From positions 1-64,000 of the forward strand of contig JBBRLP010000013.1 in NCBI GenBank assembly GCA_038231295.1: 64,000 nucleotides of DNA. The letters are read 5' to 3'. How positions within the stretch are numbered: the stretch's first letter is position 1; every line of letters begins with the position of its first letter. A program made the position numbers and the translations under genes. This DNA is from JANXLO01 sp038231295. GTDB taxonomy: Bacteria > Armatimonadota > Chthonomonadetes > Chthonomonadales > Chthonomonadaceae. Below the pieces are notes generated by a model. The model saw nothing but the letters and a program-made list of their open reading frames with translations, had not been told where the DNA came from and did no database searches. Of the stretch, positions 40,051 through 47,923 are shown piece after piece.

Positions 40051-43000
40051 CTACCAGTCGCAGAGGGTTTCGATGTGGGCGGCAGAGCCGTCACGCAGCC
40101 AGCCGTCTAGTTGGGCCTGCTCTTTGAGCTGCTGACCGCGCAGGCGGGGAACGGAGACGAACCGGGTATTCAGTTCCGGCAACGCGGTCATATCGCCCCA
40201 TAGCTTCTCGAACTGCGCGACGGGGAAGGTGTCTTCCTGTCCGTGTCCCCACCGCTTTTTAACGTCTTTGAGCGTGACGTAGGTGGGCATTCGGGCAGCG
40301 AGATGGCGGATGGCTGCATTGACCTTCTCCTCGTCGTGCAGGTCGGCGCGGGTCAGGCAGAGGACGGCAAGCAGGGCGTCTATACTGAGCCAGGTCGTCA
40401 GGGAGTTGTAGTACGTCAGTACGAACTCGCTCTCTTCGCGGGGCATGGCGAGACCTTCCACAAGGCGCAGGCGGCCCTCCACCCGTGCCAGCCCGCCGCC
40501 CCGGTCGTCGAGGCGGCGGGGGGTGACTTCCACCGTCAGGCCCGCGCCGGAGGTGATGTGCAGTCCAAGCAAGGCCGGGTCCACGTTTGCCCCCAGAGTG
40601 TCTATGTTGTGGATCATCAGGTAGCGGAGGTTGGGGCGCTCCTGAAGCAGGCGGAGCAGGGTTCCGTTCTTGAGCAGGTTCGGGACCTCGTACCAGTGAC
40701 CGACCGGATGCAGGCACTGACCGGGTAAGTTGTCGGTGTAGTCCGTCGCCTCGCCCGTCGTTCTGGCCCACTCCATCAGGGCGGCATGACCGCTCTCACG
40801 CATCTTCTGGGCCTGCGTATCGAGTTGCTGTTGCGGCATCTCTTCCCACTGGAAACGCAGGTCACGCACCGTCGGCACCATCCGCAGCCCGATAGAGCGG
40901 CCCGACGACAGCAGCAGTGGGCCGGGATAACGGTAGTTATTTTCCGCAGTCAGGAAGTCCTGAATCGGGCCTTCCGTCAGGTAGCTGGTCGTGAAGAGAT
41001 GCGGGAGAGGCGTTCCGCAGAGCTGCCCGATGCGGCGGCTTTTGGCGAGATGCACTTCAAGGAAGGTGCGATGCCGCCCGCCGAGACGAGCGAACGGGTG
41101 CAGCGCCTTCACGACGCCCGCGCCCTGTGTCCAGCGGCTTCCGACGCCTGCCGCCAGCGAAACCACCGCGACCTCTCCGTTCCGAAGCGCGTCCATTCCC
41201 ACGCTCTGCATCTCCTCTGTCAGCCCCTGCACCCCATCGAAGACATCACCGGGTTCTACATCGAGGATTTCCGTGCTGACCGGCAGGCGGTTCTGCGCGA
41301 GGCCAATGCGTCCGTGTTTCAGGTCGGTGCGGATCTGTTCGTGCGCGACCGGGTCGAAGCCGAGTTCCACCAGTAGCGCTGTCAGGGTCTGTTCGCCTTG
41401 TGAGTCGCGGCGCGTCTGCGGCAGGAGGCGGTCGAAGAGCGTCTGCACCATACCGCCGAGTTCCGGGCGGGTGCGGCAGGCGGCCCCGAAGGCGTCGAGT
41501 TCGGCGCGACGGGAGGCGGGCAGCGAGCGCGGGTCGCGGCGCATCAGGCCGGGCAGATTGAGGGCATAGTAGCCGGAAGGCAGGGGCGCGGCATCTGCGG
41601 AGAGTTGGTCGCACCAGGTTCCGCGCTCATTGATGGCGAAATCGTAGACGACCGGCTCCATCGCGAAGGGCAGCGCGTGTTCAAATCGCCGCCGCGCCGC
41701 CGACATGATCGCCTGAAGCCGCTCCTGCGCTTCGGCCTTACTGCGCGGGTCGAAGATGAAGCCCATACCGCCGCCCGCCATGCCACCGAGCATCCAAAAG
41801 CCCCAGAATCGCTCGCCGAATGCCTCCCGCACCTCCGCAATGAGCGTCTCTGTGTAGAGATTGCTCGCCCAGGGGACGATGGTCTGCAAAGGGCCGAAGA
41901 AGTTGCGGGTCGTGGCGTCGCCGATGGCGGCGATGGCGCCGGAGTGCAGGCAGGCGAGAATGTCGGTGAGAATCTGCTGGGTGTCCTGCCGCGCTGCCCA
42001 CTCCGCCTCCGAACGCAGCAGGTATTTCTCCGTCACCATCTCCAGAATCGGCCCGACGTTCTGCGCCATCCCGCCGTGTACCAGCACGAGACTATCCTGA
42101 AGTTTCTGGCGTGTCTCCGCAGAGGCTTCCGCCGCATCGAGGACGTGGTGGGTGGGGAGGAGACGGCCGCGACTGATGCCGTACTCCGGGTCACCCTCTG
42201 CCACCGCCTGCCCCTGAATCAGTTTGATGCCGGGCCAGACACCGCCTGAATCTTGCCAGCCGCCGCCGGAACCCGCGATCCATTCGCCCAGAATCGCCCG
42301 CGCCGCGACCAGACGGCGTTCGCGCTCCTCCAGTCCGCCGGTCAGATTCTGTGCCTGCCCCGTCGCCCGCATACAGACCGAGATGAGGGAGGCGAGCAGG
42401 TTGGTGGAGACGGCGAGACGGGAGCCTTTCGGAATGCCGTTGACACTGCTGACGAGTTCGATGCCCCGCCCCGGCCCTGCCAAGCGTGCCAGCAGGTCGG
42501 GCAGGTGCTGCTCGGAGCCTTCGATACCGGGCGGAACGATGCCAGAGGCGATGAGCGCGGCTTTGAGCAGGCCCAGATAGTCCCGCGCAAAATCGAAGAC
42601 CTCGCTCAGTTCGGTGATGTCGGCGGTGGTGGCGAGGTCTACGCTGGTGAGGCGCAGCACCGGCTCGTCGAGGATGCGGAAATAGGCTTCGACAGGCGGG
42701 CGGGGAGCCGCATCGCGTCCATGCACAGCCAGATCAATGGAAATGTTGAGTACCTGCGCTCCGGCCGGATAGTCCATGCCGAGGAAGAAGATGTCGCTCC
42801 ACGCGCTGTGCGTCAGGTCCATGCGGACAGGCGTGGTCTCGCGCAGGAGGGGGAACGCGCCATGTGCATCCCGCTGCAAGAGTTCTAGTCGGATGCGGAG
42901 CGGCTGATCGCCCGGATGCCCCACGCGGAACATCCACTGATTGCCCCGCACGCTTCGCACGGAACGCCGCACCTGATCGGCCAGGGTCTGAAACGCGACC

Positions 43001-43371
43001 CGGTGATAGGCGGAAGCGAGCGCACTGGAGAGGGTATCGCTCGGCCCATGGGTCTGTTGCTGTTTCAGGAAGAGGGCAATCGCCTCCTCGAAGCGGCGTT
43101 CCAGCAGATGCAGGTAGCCCTCGAACGGAATGCGTCCGTTGATCGGATAGCCGGGCCGGGCAGGCAGGTGAAAGCGATGAATGGCGTAGAGGAAGAAGCA
43201 GGCGCGGACACGCTCGTAGAGGTTGTCGCTGGTGTGACGGAACGATTCGAGCGCGACGCACTGGGCGCGAAGCTCCTCTGTGCTTGCGCTTCGGCAGTAG
43301 GCATCCAGCGAGCGGTCGCGGACGATGGGATCGTCGGAGGTGATGATCTCGGTCAGGAGGGTGGTCGTCAT
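40051..43371 (-). CDS. Fusion: GHMP-type sugar kinase + UDP-sugar pyrophosphorylase-like domain
   Basis: A 1106-residue two-domain enzyme. Residues about 1-250 form an N-terminal extension. Residues about 250-600 carry GHMP sugar-kinase motifs: IPKGSRLAVSTNLLASL (309-325, phosphate loop), GSGGGWQDSGG (367-377, like fucokinase and arabinokinase) and GGMAGGGMGFI near 530. Residues about 690-1000 are a uridylyltransferase domain with the nucleotide loop LAAGVGSRWTQGAGVVKAL (739-757). Together they would phosphorylate a sugar at C1 and then make the NDP-sugar, like Bacteroides Fkp but with the domains in reverse order and a UTP-type transferase. AGGAGCTGCCCC precedes the ATG. The gene upstream (10 bases) encodes another nucleotidyltransferase. 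Substrate unknown (candidates are galacturonate, arabinose, fucose). Confidence 0.85.
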   Translation of the reverse strand: MTTTLLTEIITSDDPIVRDRSLDAYCRSASTEELRAQCVALESFRHTSDNLYERVRACFFLYAIHRFHLPARPGYPINGRIPFEGYLHLLERRFEEAIALFLKQQQTHGPSDTLSSALASAYHRVAFQTLADQVRRSVRSVRGNQWMFRVGHPGDQPLRIRLELLQRDAHGAFPLLRETTPVRMDLTHSAWSDIFFLGMDYPAGAQVLNISIDLAVHGRDAAPRPPVEAYFRILDEPVLRLTSVDLATTADITELSEVFDFARDYLGLLKAALIASGIVPPGIEGSEQHLPDLLARLAGPGRGIELVSSVNGIPKGSRLAVSTNLLASLISVCMRATGQAQNLTGGLEERERRLVAARAILGEWIAGSGGGWQDSGGVWPGIKLIQGQAVAEGDPEYGISRGRLLPTHHVLDAAEASAETRQKLQDSLVLVHGGMAQNVGPILEMVTEKYLLRSEAEWAARQDTQQILTDILACLHSGAIAAIGDATTRNFFGPLQTIVPWASNLYTETLIAEVREAFGERFWGFWMLGGMAGGGMGFIFDPRSKAEAQERLQAIMSAARRRFEHALPFAMEPVVYDFAINERGTWCDQLSADAAPLPSGYYALNLPGLMRRDPRSLPASRRAELDAFGAACRTRPELGGMVQTLFDRLLPQTRRDSQGEQTLTALLVELGFDPVAHEQIRTDLKHGRIGLAQNRLPVSTEILDVEPGDVFDGVQGLTEEMQSVGMDALRNGEVAVVSLAAGVGSRWTQGAGVVKALHPFARLGGRHRTFLEVHLAKSRRIGQLCGTPLPHLFTTSYLTEGPIQDFLTAENNYRYPGPLLLSSGRSIGLRMVPTVRDLRFQWEEMPQQQLDTQAQKMRESGHAALMEWARTTGEATDYTDNLPGQCLHPVGHWYEVPNLLKNGTLLRLLQERPNLRYLMIHNIDTLGANVDPALLGLHITSGAGLTVEVTPRRLDDRGGGLARVEGRLRLVEGLAMPREESEFVLTYYNSLTTWLSIDALLAVLCLTRADLHDEEKVNAAIRHLAARMPTYVTLKDVKKRWGHGQEDTFPVAQFEKLWGDMTALPELNTRFVSVPRLRGQQLKEQAQLDGWLRDGSAAHIETLCDW

Positions 43372-43381
43372 GGGGCAGCTC

Positions 43382-44230
43382 CTACTCCGTTCCGTTTGGG
43401 CTGCGCTGCGCCAGCATCTCGCACAGGGTGGTCAGCACTTCGTCGCGGTCGCGCCCACTCAGCGCGAGGGCCAACTGCGCGGTCAGCAGGCCATAGCGGG
43501 CATCCACGGCGTAGCGGCGGCCATGCGTCTCCAGCGCGAGGTATCGCTCCTGCTGGGCAAGCTGCGCCAGCACCGGAGAGAGCGCGGCTCCGCCCTGCGC
43601 GGCGATCTGCCGTCCCAGCAGTTCCATGACTAGCGGCGTGAGGATGTGGATACCGAAGAAGCAGAGGTAGTGTCCGGCCCGCAGGCCCGGCACGAGCAGA
43701 GTCTGCTCGGCCTCCGTCGGGGTGGGTTTTTCCAGTACGCTCTCGATGAGATAGAGGTCTTGCGTTCCCCGCACCCGCTGTCCGCCGACCGCGCCGAAAT
43801 AGGGAAGCTGGCTTTCGCGAGTGGACTGTACCCCGGAGACCGCGCACGCCTGGCTTTCCGCGACCTGCACCAACTGCTGGGCGCAGGTCTGGGCGGTGTC
43901 GTTCAGATAGACGTGATCTCCGACCATGTGCAGGAACGGTTCGCCTGCCACAAAATCCTTCGCGCAGTGGACGGCATGACCGTAGCCCCGTGCCTCCGCC
44001 TGCTCCACAAAGTGCAGTCGGCCCGCATGGTCTCCCGCCGCGCTCCGATAGGCCGCTTCGTCGCCGGGACAGACCACCACGCAGATGTTCTCGACGCCCG
44101 CCCGCAGCGCCTCCTCGACAATGACCCCCAGCACCGACTTCTGATCGCCGTCCCGGTCCACCAGTGTCTGCAATGGCAGCGTTCGCTGATTGCGCCCCGC
44201 TGCCGTAATCACTGCCTTCGTTATCTTCAC
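43382..44230 (-). CDS. Nucleotidyltransferase, GalU/RmlA-like
   Basis: A 282-residue sugar-phosphate nucleotidyltransferase. It starts KITKAVITAAGRNQRTLPLQ, the GxG-like loop of the GT-A fold, with VVEEALRAGVENICVV-like continuation (here VIVEEALRAGVENICVV), RGYGHAVHCAKDFVAGEPFL, and MVGDHVYLND where the DD/DH pair would bind metal. The GTG start at 44230 is preferred because GGGGAG lies upstream; a longer frame exists but lacks family residues. Ten bases separate it from the large kinase-transferase fusion, so they form one operon for making a UDP- or NDP-sugar. Confidence 0.85.
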   Translation of the reverse strand: MKITKAVITAAGRNQRTLPLQTLVDRDGDQKSVLGVIVEEALRAGVENICVVVCPGDEAAYRSAAGDHAGRLHFVEQAEARGYGHAVHCAKDFVAGEPFLHMVGDHVYLNDTAQTCAQQLVQVAESQACAVSGVQSTRESQLPYFGAVGGQRVRGTQDLYLIESVLEKPTPTEAEQTLLVPGLRAGHYLCFFGIHILTPLVMELLGRQIAAQGGAALSPVLAQLAQQERYLALETHGRRYAVDARYGLLTAQLALALSGRDRDEVLTTLCEMLAQRSPNGTE

Positions 44231-44341
44231 AGTCTCCCCTTGTCCTCCGCTCGTTTCCTCTTGCGTTACAAAGTATACCGCAGGCGCGGAAAAGGACACA
44301 AGACAGAGGCAGAATGGATGGCGGTTGCCCCCGACCAAACT

Positions 44342-44397
44342 GCCGGCGGTTGAAAACCCCCGTCATTAAAGTGCAAACGTCTTTCAGACGGAAATGC
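44342..44397 (+). repeat. REP-like repeat, family A (outer left arm)
   Basis: GCCGGCGGTTGAAAACCCCC then TCATTAAAGTG and CAAACGTCTTTCAGACGG, ending AAATGC. It matches the 19950-20004 element with only a few changes. It pairs with the inverse copy at 44780-44833. Confidence 0.85.
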
Positions 44398-44407
44398 CTT
44401 GTTGGTT

Positions 44408-44450
44408 GGCAGTGATTGGAGGGCGTTGCCCGGTACAGGAACGTGCCGGG
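44408..44450 (-). repeat. Family-D palindromic repeat piece
   Basis: Read on the minus strand it gives CCCGGCACGTTCCTGTACCG then GGCAACGCCCTCCAATCACT, matching 38878-38922 at most positions. The CCCGG/CCGGG part folds into a hairpin. Confidence 0.65.
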
Positions 44451-44521
44451 CTGGAAAAAGCGGTCGTCCTACGGACGAAGCAGGCGGAGGCCCGAAAGTT
44501 CACTCGGTGTCTGTGAGGTTG

Positions 44522-44573
44522 CGCCGGAATGAATTCCTGCGCTGGAAAAGGCAAGTGGCTGCTTCACAGGCAC
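44522..44573 (+). repeat. REP-like repeat, family B
   Basis: Begins CGCCGGAATGAATTCCTGCG, then a CTGGAAAAGGCAAGTGGC stretch, and ends GCTTCACAGGCAC. It is related to the family-B elements at 57295 and 57585 and inverted to the copy at 44692. The first ten or so bases can pair with the complementary start of the inverse copy. Confidence 0.8.
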
Positions 44574-44691
44574 CTCAAATTGGCAGGCGGAGGGTTGTCC
44601 TGTGAGCAAACAGGCCAAAACAGGGAGACGCGATTTCTGTCTCTCTGTCCGCGTGTTCAGGCAAGGAGATTGTGTTCGCATTGAGAAATCT

Positions 44692-44743
44692 GTGCCTGCG
44701 AAGCAGCCACTTGCTTTTTCCAGCGCAGGAGTTCACTCCGGCG
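44692..44743 (-). repeat. REP-like repeat, family B (inverse copy)
   Basis: GTGCCTGCGAAGCAGCCACT then TGCTTTTTCCAGCGCAGG and AGTTCACTCCGGCG; nearly the reverse complement of 44522-44573. The 118 bases between the arms contain no transposase remnant that I can recognise. Confidence 0.8.
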
Positions 44744-44779
44744 TGTTCTATGGGACGGTAAACCAACCGGGAACATTCT

Positions 44780-44833
44780 GCATTTCCGTCTGGAAGACGT
44801 TTGCTTTTCCTGCCGGGGGGTTTCAACCGCCGG
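44780..44833 (-). repeat. REP-like repeat, family A (outer right arm)
   Basis: GCATTTCCGTCTGGAAGACG then TTTGCTTTTCCTGCCGGGGG and TTTCAACCGCCGG. Its middle resembles the variant at 10677 more than the common form. It is inverted relative to 44342 and lies 17 bases before the DoxX stop. Confidence 0.83.
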
Positions 44834-44850
44834 ACAGCCCAAAGGAGGCG

Positions 44851-45240
44851 TCAATTGTCCGCCGGGATCGTACTCTGGTAGACCCAGGCCATGAGGAGAA
44901 ACTGGAGAGGCAGGCGCAGCAAAAGGACAGCCGTGAACAGTACCCAGCCATGCTGCTGAACCTGCTGCCAGAACATATAGATATTGGCGGGAAAGACCGC
45001 GATGAGGAGCGCGATCAGCCCGTAGCCTGCCGCACGGCGCAGGCGCGGGATCAAGACGCCGATGCCGCCGAGGATTTCGGCAACACCGCTGATCCAGACA
45101 AGAGCGAACGGGGCGGGAAAGAAGGGCGGAATGATACGCGTGTAGGGGCCGGGTACCACGAAGTGCATGATGCCAGCAAAACTGAACAGCAGGGCAATGA
45201 CCCAACGGGAGACGCCACGACGCGACGTTTTCAAAGGCAT
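44851..45240 (-). CDS. DoxX-family membrane protein
   Basis: A 129-residue integral membrane protein with about four helices: WVIALLFSFAGIMHFVVPG, FALVWISGVAEILGGIGVLI, AGYGLIALLIAVFPANIYMF and LFTAVLLLRLPLQFLLMAWV. The GIMHF and ISGVAEILGGIG motifs are typical of DoxX/DoxD proteins, which form quinone- or redox-linked membrane subunits of uncertain role. The ATG at 45240 is chosen by homology; the same frame runs far upstream (to 46749) but that is antisense to the SEC-C gene or a remnant of something else. Confidence 0.82.
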   Translation of the reverse strand: MPLKTSRRGVSRWVIALLFSFAGIMHFVVPGPYTRIIPPFFPAPFALVWISGVAEILGGIGVLIPRLRRAAGYGLIALLIAVFPANIYMFWQQVQQHGWVLFTAVLLLRLPLQFLLMAWVYQSTIPADN

Positions 45241-45347
45241 AAGTGATGGGACGCCTCTCTGCACGATGCGCTCGGCGCATTCGTGACGACTGTCCTGTTC
45301 GCGGTTCGGACTCTGATTTCCTCTGATATCATTGCCAAGAAAGCGTG

Positions 45348-45696
45348 TCAGGACAGAGGACGAGCGGCAGCAATCTGTACGATGAAATCGAGATATTGAT
45401 TTATATGCGGGAAAAATTCTGGCGGAGGCGGACATCCCTTTGAAACAAGGATGGGAATCAGGGCTTCCATCCGGGCGGCGAAATCGCCAGAATGGCGATT
45501 TTGTCGGAAGGGGTGGGATACGATAATATGCCTGCAAGGGCACGGGAGGGCGTTTGCCCTCACGTTTTCCTCCCCTCCCCACCGCTTCCGATCCCAGTCC
45601 CAGACCAGCGGCGACGGCCCCGCTCTGTGCGATCAGTTCTCTCCGGGTCGTTCTTCGCTGCATCTGTGCCACTCCTGTCGTTGAATCGTCCGCCAT
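45348..45696 (-). pseudogene. Possible remnant of a Tat-exported protein gene
   Basis: On the minus strand the frame from an ATG at 45696 reads MADDSTTGVAQ then MQRRTTRRELIAQSGAVAAG, a twin-arginine signal peptide, but it then turns into unlikely residues. A different frame ending at 45348 carries plausible coding (ARMEALIPILVSKGCPPPPE, HINQYLDFIVQIAAARP). This looks like a Tat-signal gene broken by at least one frameshift or deletion. It could also be chance: no domain is identified. The interval otherwise holds no gene. Confidence 0.3.
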
Positions 45697-45768
45697 AGAC
45701 CGCCTATTTGTTGGTATAATAGGGGTCAAACCCGAGCTTGCCTTCTCGCAGCCAGGAGATTTCCCGCC

Positions 45769-46716
45769 ATGCGTCAGCCCGTCCGTCCCAAACCGCAGCC
45801 AAAGCCGAAGAAGCCGCCAAAACCGGATATGCCTCCGCACCTGTTGCCCTCTCCCTACAGCAGACTGTTTCGCCTGGGCAAGGGCGAATTTCCTGCCGTC
45901 TATGAAGCGGTCGCTGCGGAACTGAAGCAGCAAGATGTCCATGCCGCCGCAGCCACGCTGCTGAAAATGGTGCAGGACGAAACCTATTACGAATATGATG
46001 AGGATGAAGACGTGTCTGAGGACGGCGATCCGCGCTCCTGGACACGCCTGCACGCCTTCTCCACCTTTCAACTGCTCGGCGAGGCGGCCCGCATCGGGAT
46101 CCAACCCCTTTTGCATCTCCTGGACGATGACGACGACTATATCCAGGAGGTTTCGGCGTACTACTATGCGGCGATGGGGGAACCGGCGATTGAGCCGCTG
46201 ATGAAAATTCTCCTGGACTCGGAGGCGGACACCTATCTGCGGGCCGGGGCCGGTTCGGCGCTTGCGGAGATCGGAGAGCAGTATGCCGAACTGCGCGGGC
46301 GCATCGTCTCCCTTCTCGAACAGGCGCTGATTATTGAAACCAACGATGAACTCATCGCCGCATTTATCATCACAAACCTGATGGATGTCGGCGCTCGCGA
46401 ATCGATTCCCCTGATCGAGCAGGCATTCGCCGAAAAGCGGGTAGATATGTCTGTCGTACAGATGGCGGATGTCGAGGAGCATTTCGATCTGCCCCGCGTG
46501 ACTCCCCTGGTAGACTGGCGCAAGGAAGCGGGTTATCTTGAGGACGATGACGAAGACTATGACGACTGGTCCGAGGACGCTCCCCTCTCCACATTGACGG
46601 AGAATGAGGAGCCGCAGGAAGTCCAGAAACCTTACGTCGCCGAGGTCAAAGTGGGGCGCAACGATCCCTGTCCCTGTGGAAGCGGCAAGAAATACAAAAA
46701 GTGCTGCGGGGCCTGA
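45769..46716 (+). CDS. HEAT-repeat protein with C-terminal SEC-C zinc motif
   Basis: A 315-residue cytoplasmic protein. After a Pro/Lys-rich start (about 1-25) come helical HEAT-like repeats (about 30-230), for example GIQPLLHLLDDDDDYIQEVS and GEPAIEPLMKILLDSEADTY, an acidic stretch (EDDDEDYDDWSED), and the C-terminal SEC-C motif VGRNDPCPCGSGKKYKKCC. SEC-C (three Cys plus His/Cys) binds zinc and occurs at the end of SecA and many unrelated proteins. The role is unknown; the HEAT repeats suggest protein binding. CAGGAG lies upstream of the ATG. A second HEAT-repeat gene follows 36 bases later. Confidence 0.88.
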   Translation: MRQPVRPKPQPKPKKPPKPDMPPHLLPSPYSRLFRLGKGEFPAVYEAVAAELKQQDVHAAAATLLKMVQDETYYEYDEDEDVSEDGDPRSWTRLHAFSTFQLLGEAARIGIQPLLHLLDDDDDYIQEVSAYYYAAMGEPAIEPLMKILLDSEADTYLRAGAGSALAEIGEQYAELRGRIVSLLEQALIIETNDELIAAFIITNLMDVGARESIPLIEQAFAEKRVDMSVVQMADVEEHFDLPRVTPLVDWRKEAGYLEDDDEDYDDWSEDAPLSTLTENEEPQEVQKPYVAEVKVGRNDPCPCGSGKKYKKCCGA

Positions 46717-46752
46717 TATTCGGTCGGGCATCGTTCCGAAAAGAGACAAACG

Positions 46753-47406
46753 ATGATAGACGAGATTCGTTCTGTTTTTCTGATCGCGTTGCTGTTGTTC
46801 TGTGGCGTCATGCTAGTCTGTGTCGGGAGCGCGATGCTCTTCCTGCGGCTGGCAAGTCCCGCCATGCTGCCGTTTACCATCCTGGGCGCGGTATGCGTGA
46901 CCGGCGGGGTGGCGTTGCATAAGTCCTTTCGGCAGTTGGGACGTCAGCGCAAACTCAAACGCTCTCTGCGCGATACGTCTCCTCTGGCGGAAGAGTTGGT
47001 GCCTATGCTCTACGGGGACTATACGCCGTATGTAGTCGAAGCGGCGCAGCGTCTGGGGGAGAACCGGGAGACGACCGCCGTTCCTGCCCTGCTGCACGTC
47101 CTGGAGCAAACGGTCAACACACAGCCGCCCGGCTGGCGGGACATTGCCGAGGCGCTTGTAGTGGCGCTGGGCAGGATGGGAGACCGCACGGCCCTGCCGC
47201 TGCTCTATCGCCTTCTGAACGTGCGCGGCATCGGGCTGATTTCCGCCGTCCGCGAAGCAATTGACCGCATTGAGCCGGAGACGAGCCTGCTCCGCGCCTC
47301 CTCTGCCGACATGCTCGCTGGCGATTCTCTGCTGCGTCCCGCAGAAGCCGGCCCTGCCTCCGACCCCGCCCTTCTCCTCCGCTCCAGCAGCGAATCGTCC
47401 TCTTAA
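46753..47406 (+). CDS. Membrane protein with HEAT-like repeats
   Basis: A 217-residue protein: two N-terminal membrane helices (about residues 7-55; SVFLIALLLFCGVMLVCVG and FTILGAVCVTGGVAL), a basic linker and a HEAT-like cytoplasmic part (AVPALLHVLEQT, ALPLLYRLLNVRG), ending in a Ser/Ala-rich tail. Its closeness to the SEC-C gene (36 bases, same strand) suggests they work together. AAGAGAC precedes the ATG. No function is known. Confidence 0.75.
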   Translation: MIDEIRSVFLIALLLFCGVMLVCVGSAMLFLRLASPAMLPFTILGAVCVTGGVALHKSFRQLGRQRKLKRSLRDTSPLAEELVPMLYGDYTPYVVEAAQRLGENRETTAVPALLHVLEQTVNTQPPGWRDIAEALVVALGRMGDRTALPLLYRLLNVRGIGLISAVREAIDRIEPETSLLRASSADMLAGDSLLRPAEAGPASDPALLLRSSSESSS

Positions 47407-47498
47407 CCAACGACAAGATACAGACCAACATCCGTAATTGTAAAGGCGGGCAAGTCCAGTATTCTGGCCCGCTCGCCTATTTTGAAGGAAGAAGCGAT

Positions 47499-47923
47499 AT
47501 GAAAACCATCTATCTGGTGTCCTGTGTTTCTAAAAAGCAGACGACAGCAGGCGTTGTAAGAGATATTTATGTTTCCGACTGGTTCAAAAAAGCACGTTGG
47601 TATGTTGAAAAGCAGAATGGTTTGCGGTACATCCTCTCAGCGAAACATGGCCTACTGGATACCAAAACTTTAATCTCTCCCTATGAAAAGACGCTATACT
47701 GAATGGGAGCAGCAGAGCGAAGGCAGTGGGGAGAGACAGTATTCGCAGATGTGCAAAACTGATTACCTCTGGAGACCGGGTCGTCTTTCTTGCTGGAGCA
47801 AAATATCGAGAAAATCTTGAGAGTCGTCTGACAGCGTCTGGCGTCATCGGCGAGGTGCCAATGCGAGGACTGGACCGCGGAAAGCAACTCCATTGGCTGC
47901 TGGAGGCCGTGAATGCAAAATGA
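47499..47923 (+). pseudogene. DUF6884-family gene with an in-frame stop and a frameshift
   Basis: From the ATG at 47499 (AAGGAAG upstream) the product reads KTIYLVSCVSKKQTTAGVVR, DIYVSDWFKKARWYVEKQ, RYILSAKHGLLDTKTLISPY, EKTLY, then TGA at 47700-47702. Continuing in the same frame gives MGAAERRQWGETVFADVQ, and one base lost in an A run near 47755 shifts to KLITSGDRVVFLAGAKYREN and MRGLDRGKQLHWLLEAV, ending at 47923. Joined, this is a full DUF6884 protein of about 140 residues. Members have a PUA- or transglycosylase-like fold; function unknown. The region is noticeably more AT-rich than its neighbours. It overlaps the start of the next gene, so the two originally formed a cassette. Confidence 0.75.

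Larger units (their letters stand above)
44231..44850. other. Gene-free repeat nest between sugar-nucleotide genes and DoxX
   Basis: About 620 bases without a believable gene. It contains inverted family-A copies (44342-44397 and 44780-44833) enclosing inverted family-B copies (44522-44573 and 44692-44743) and a family-D-like piece (44408-44450). A short open frame near 44602 has no recognisable residues. Confidence 0.7.

Noticed and set aside
44602..44770. Small open frame between the family-B arms
   Set aside because: It does not resemble TnpA and runs into the repeat; no ribosome site or domain.
44851..46749. A 632-codon minus-strand frame spanning DoxX and the SEC-C gene
   Set aside because: Only the last 129 residues are DoxX. 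The rest is antisense to the SEC-C/HEAT gene or a remnant, with no continuous domain.
47700..47702. TGA as a selenocysteine codon in the DUF6884 gene
   Set aside because: A second lesion (a lost base near 47755) also breaks the gene, no selenocysteine-insertion hairpin is evident and the family has no Cys/Sec site here.
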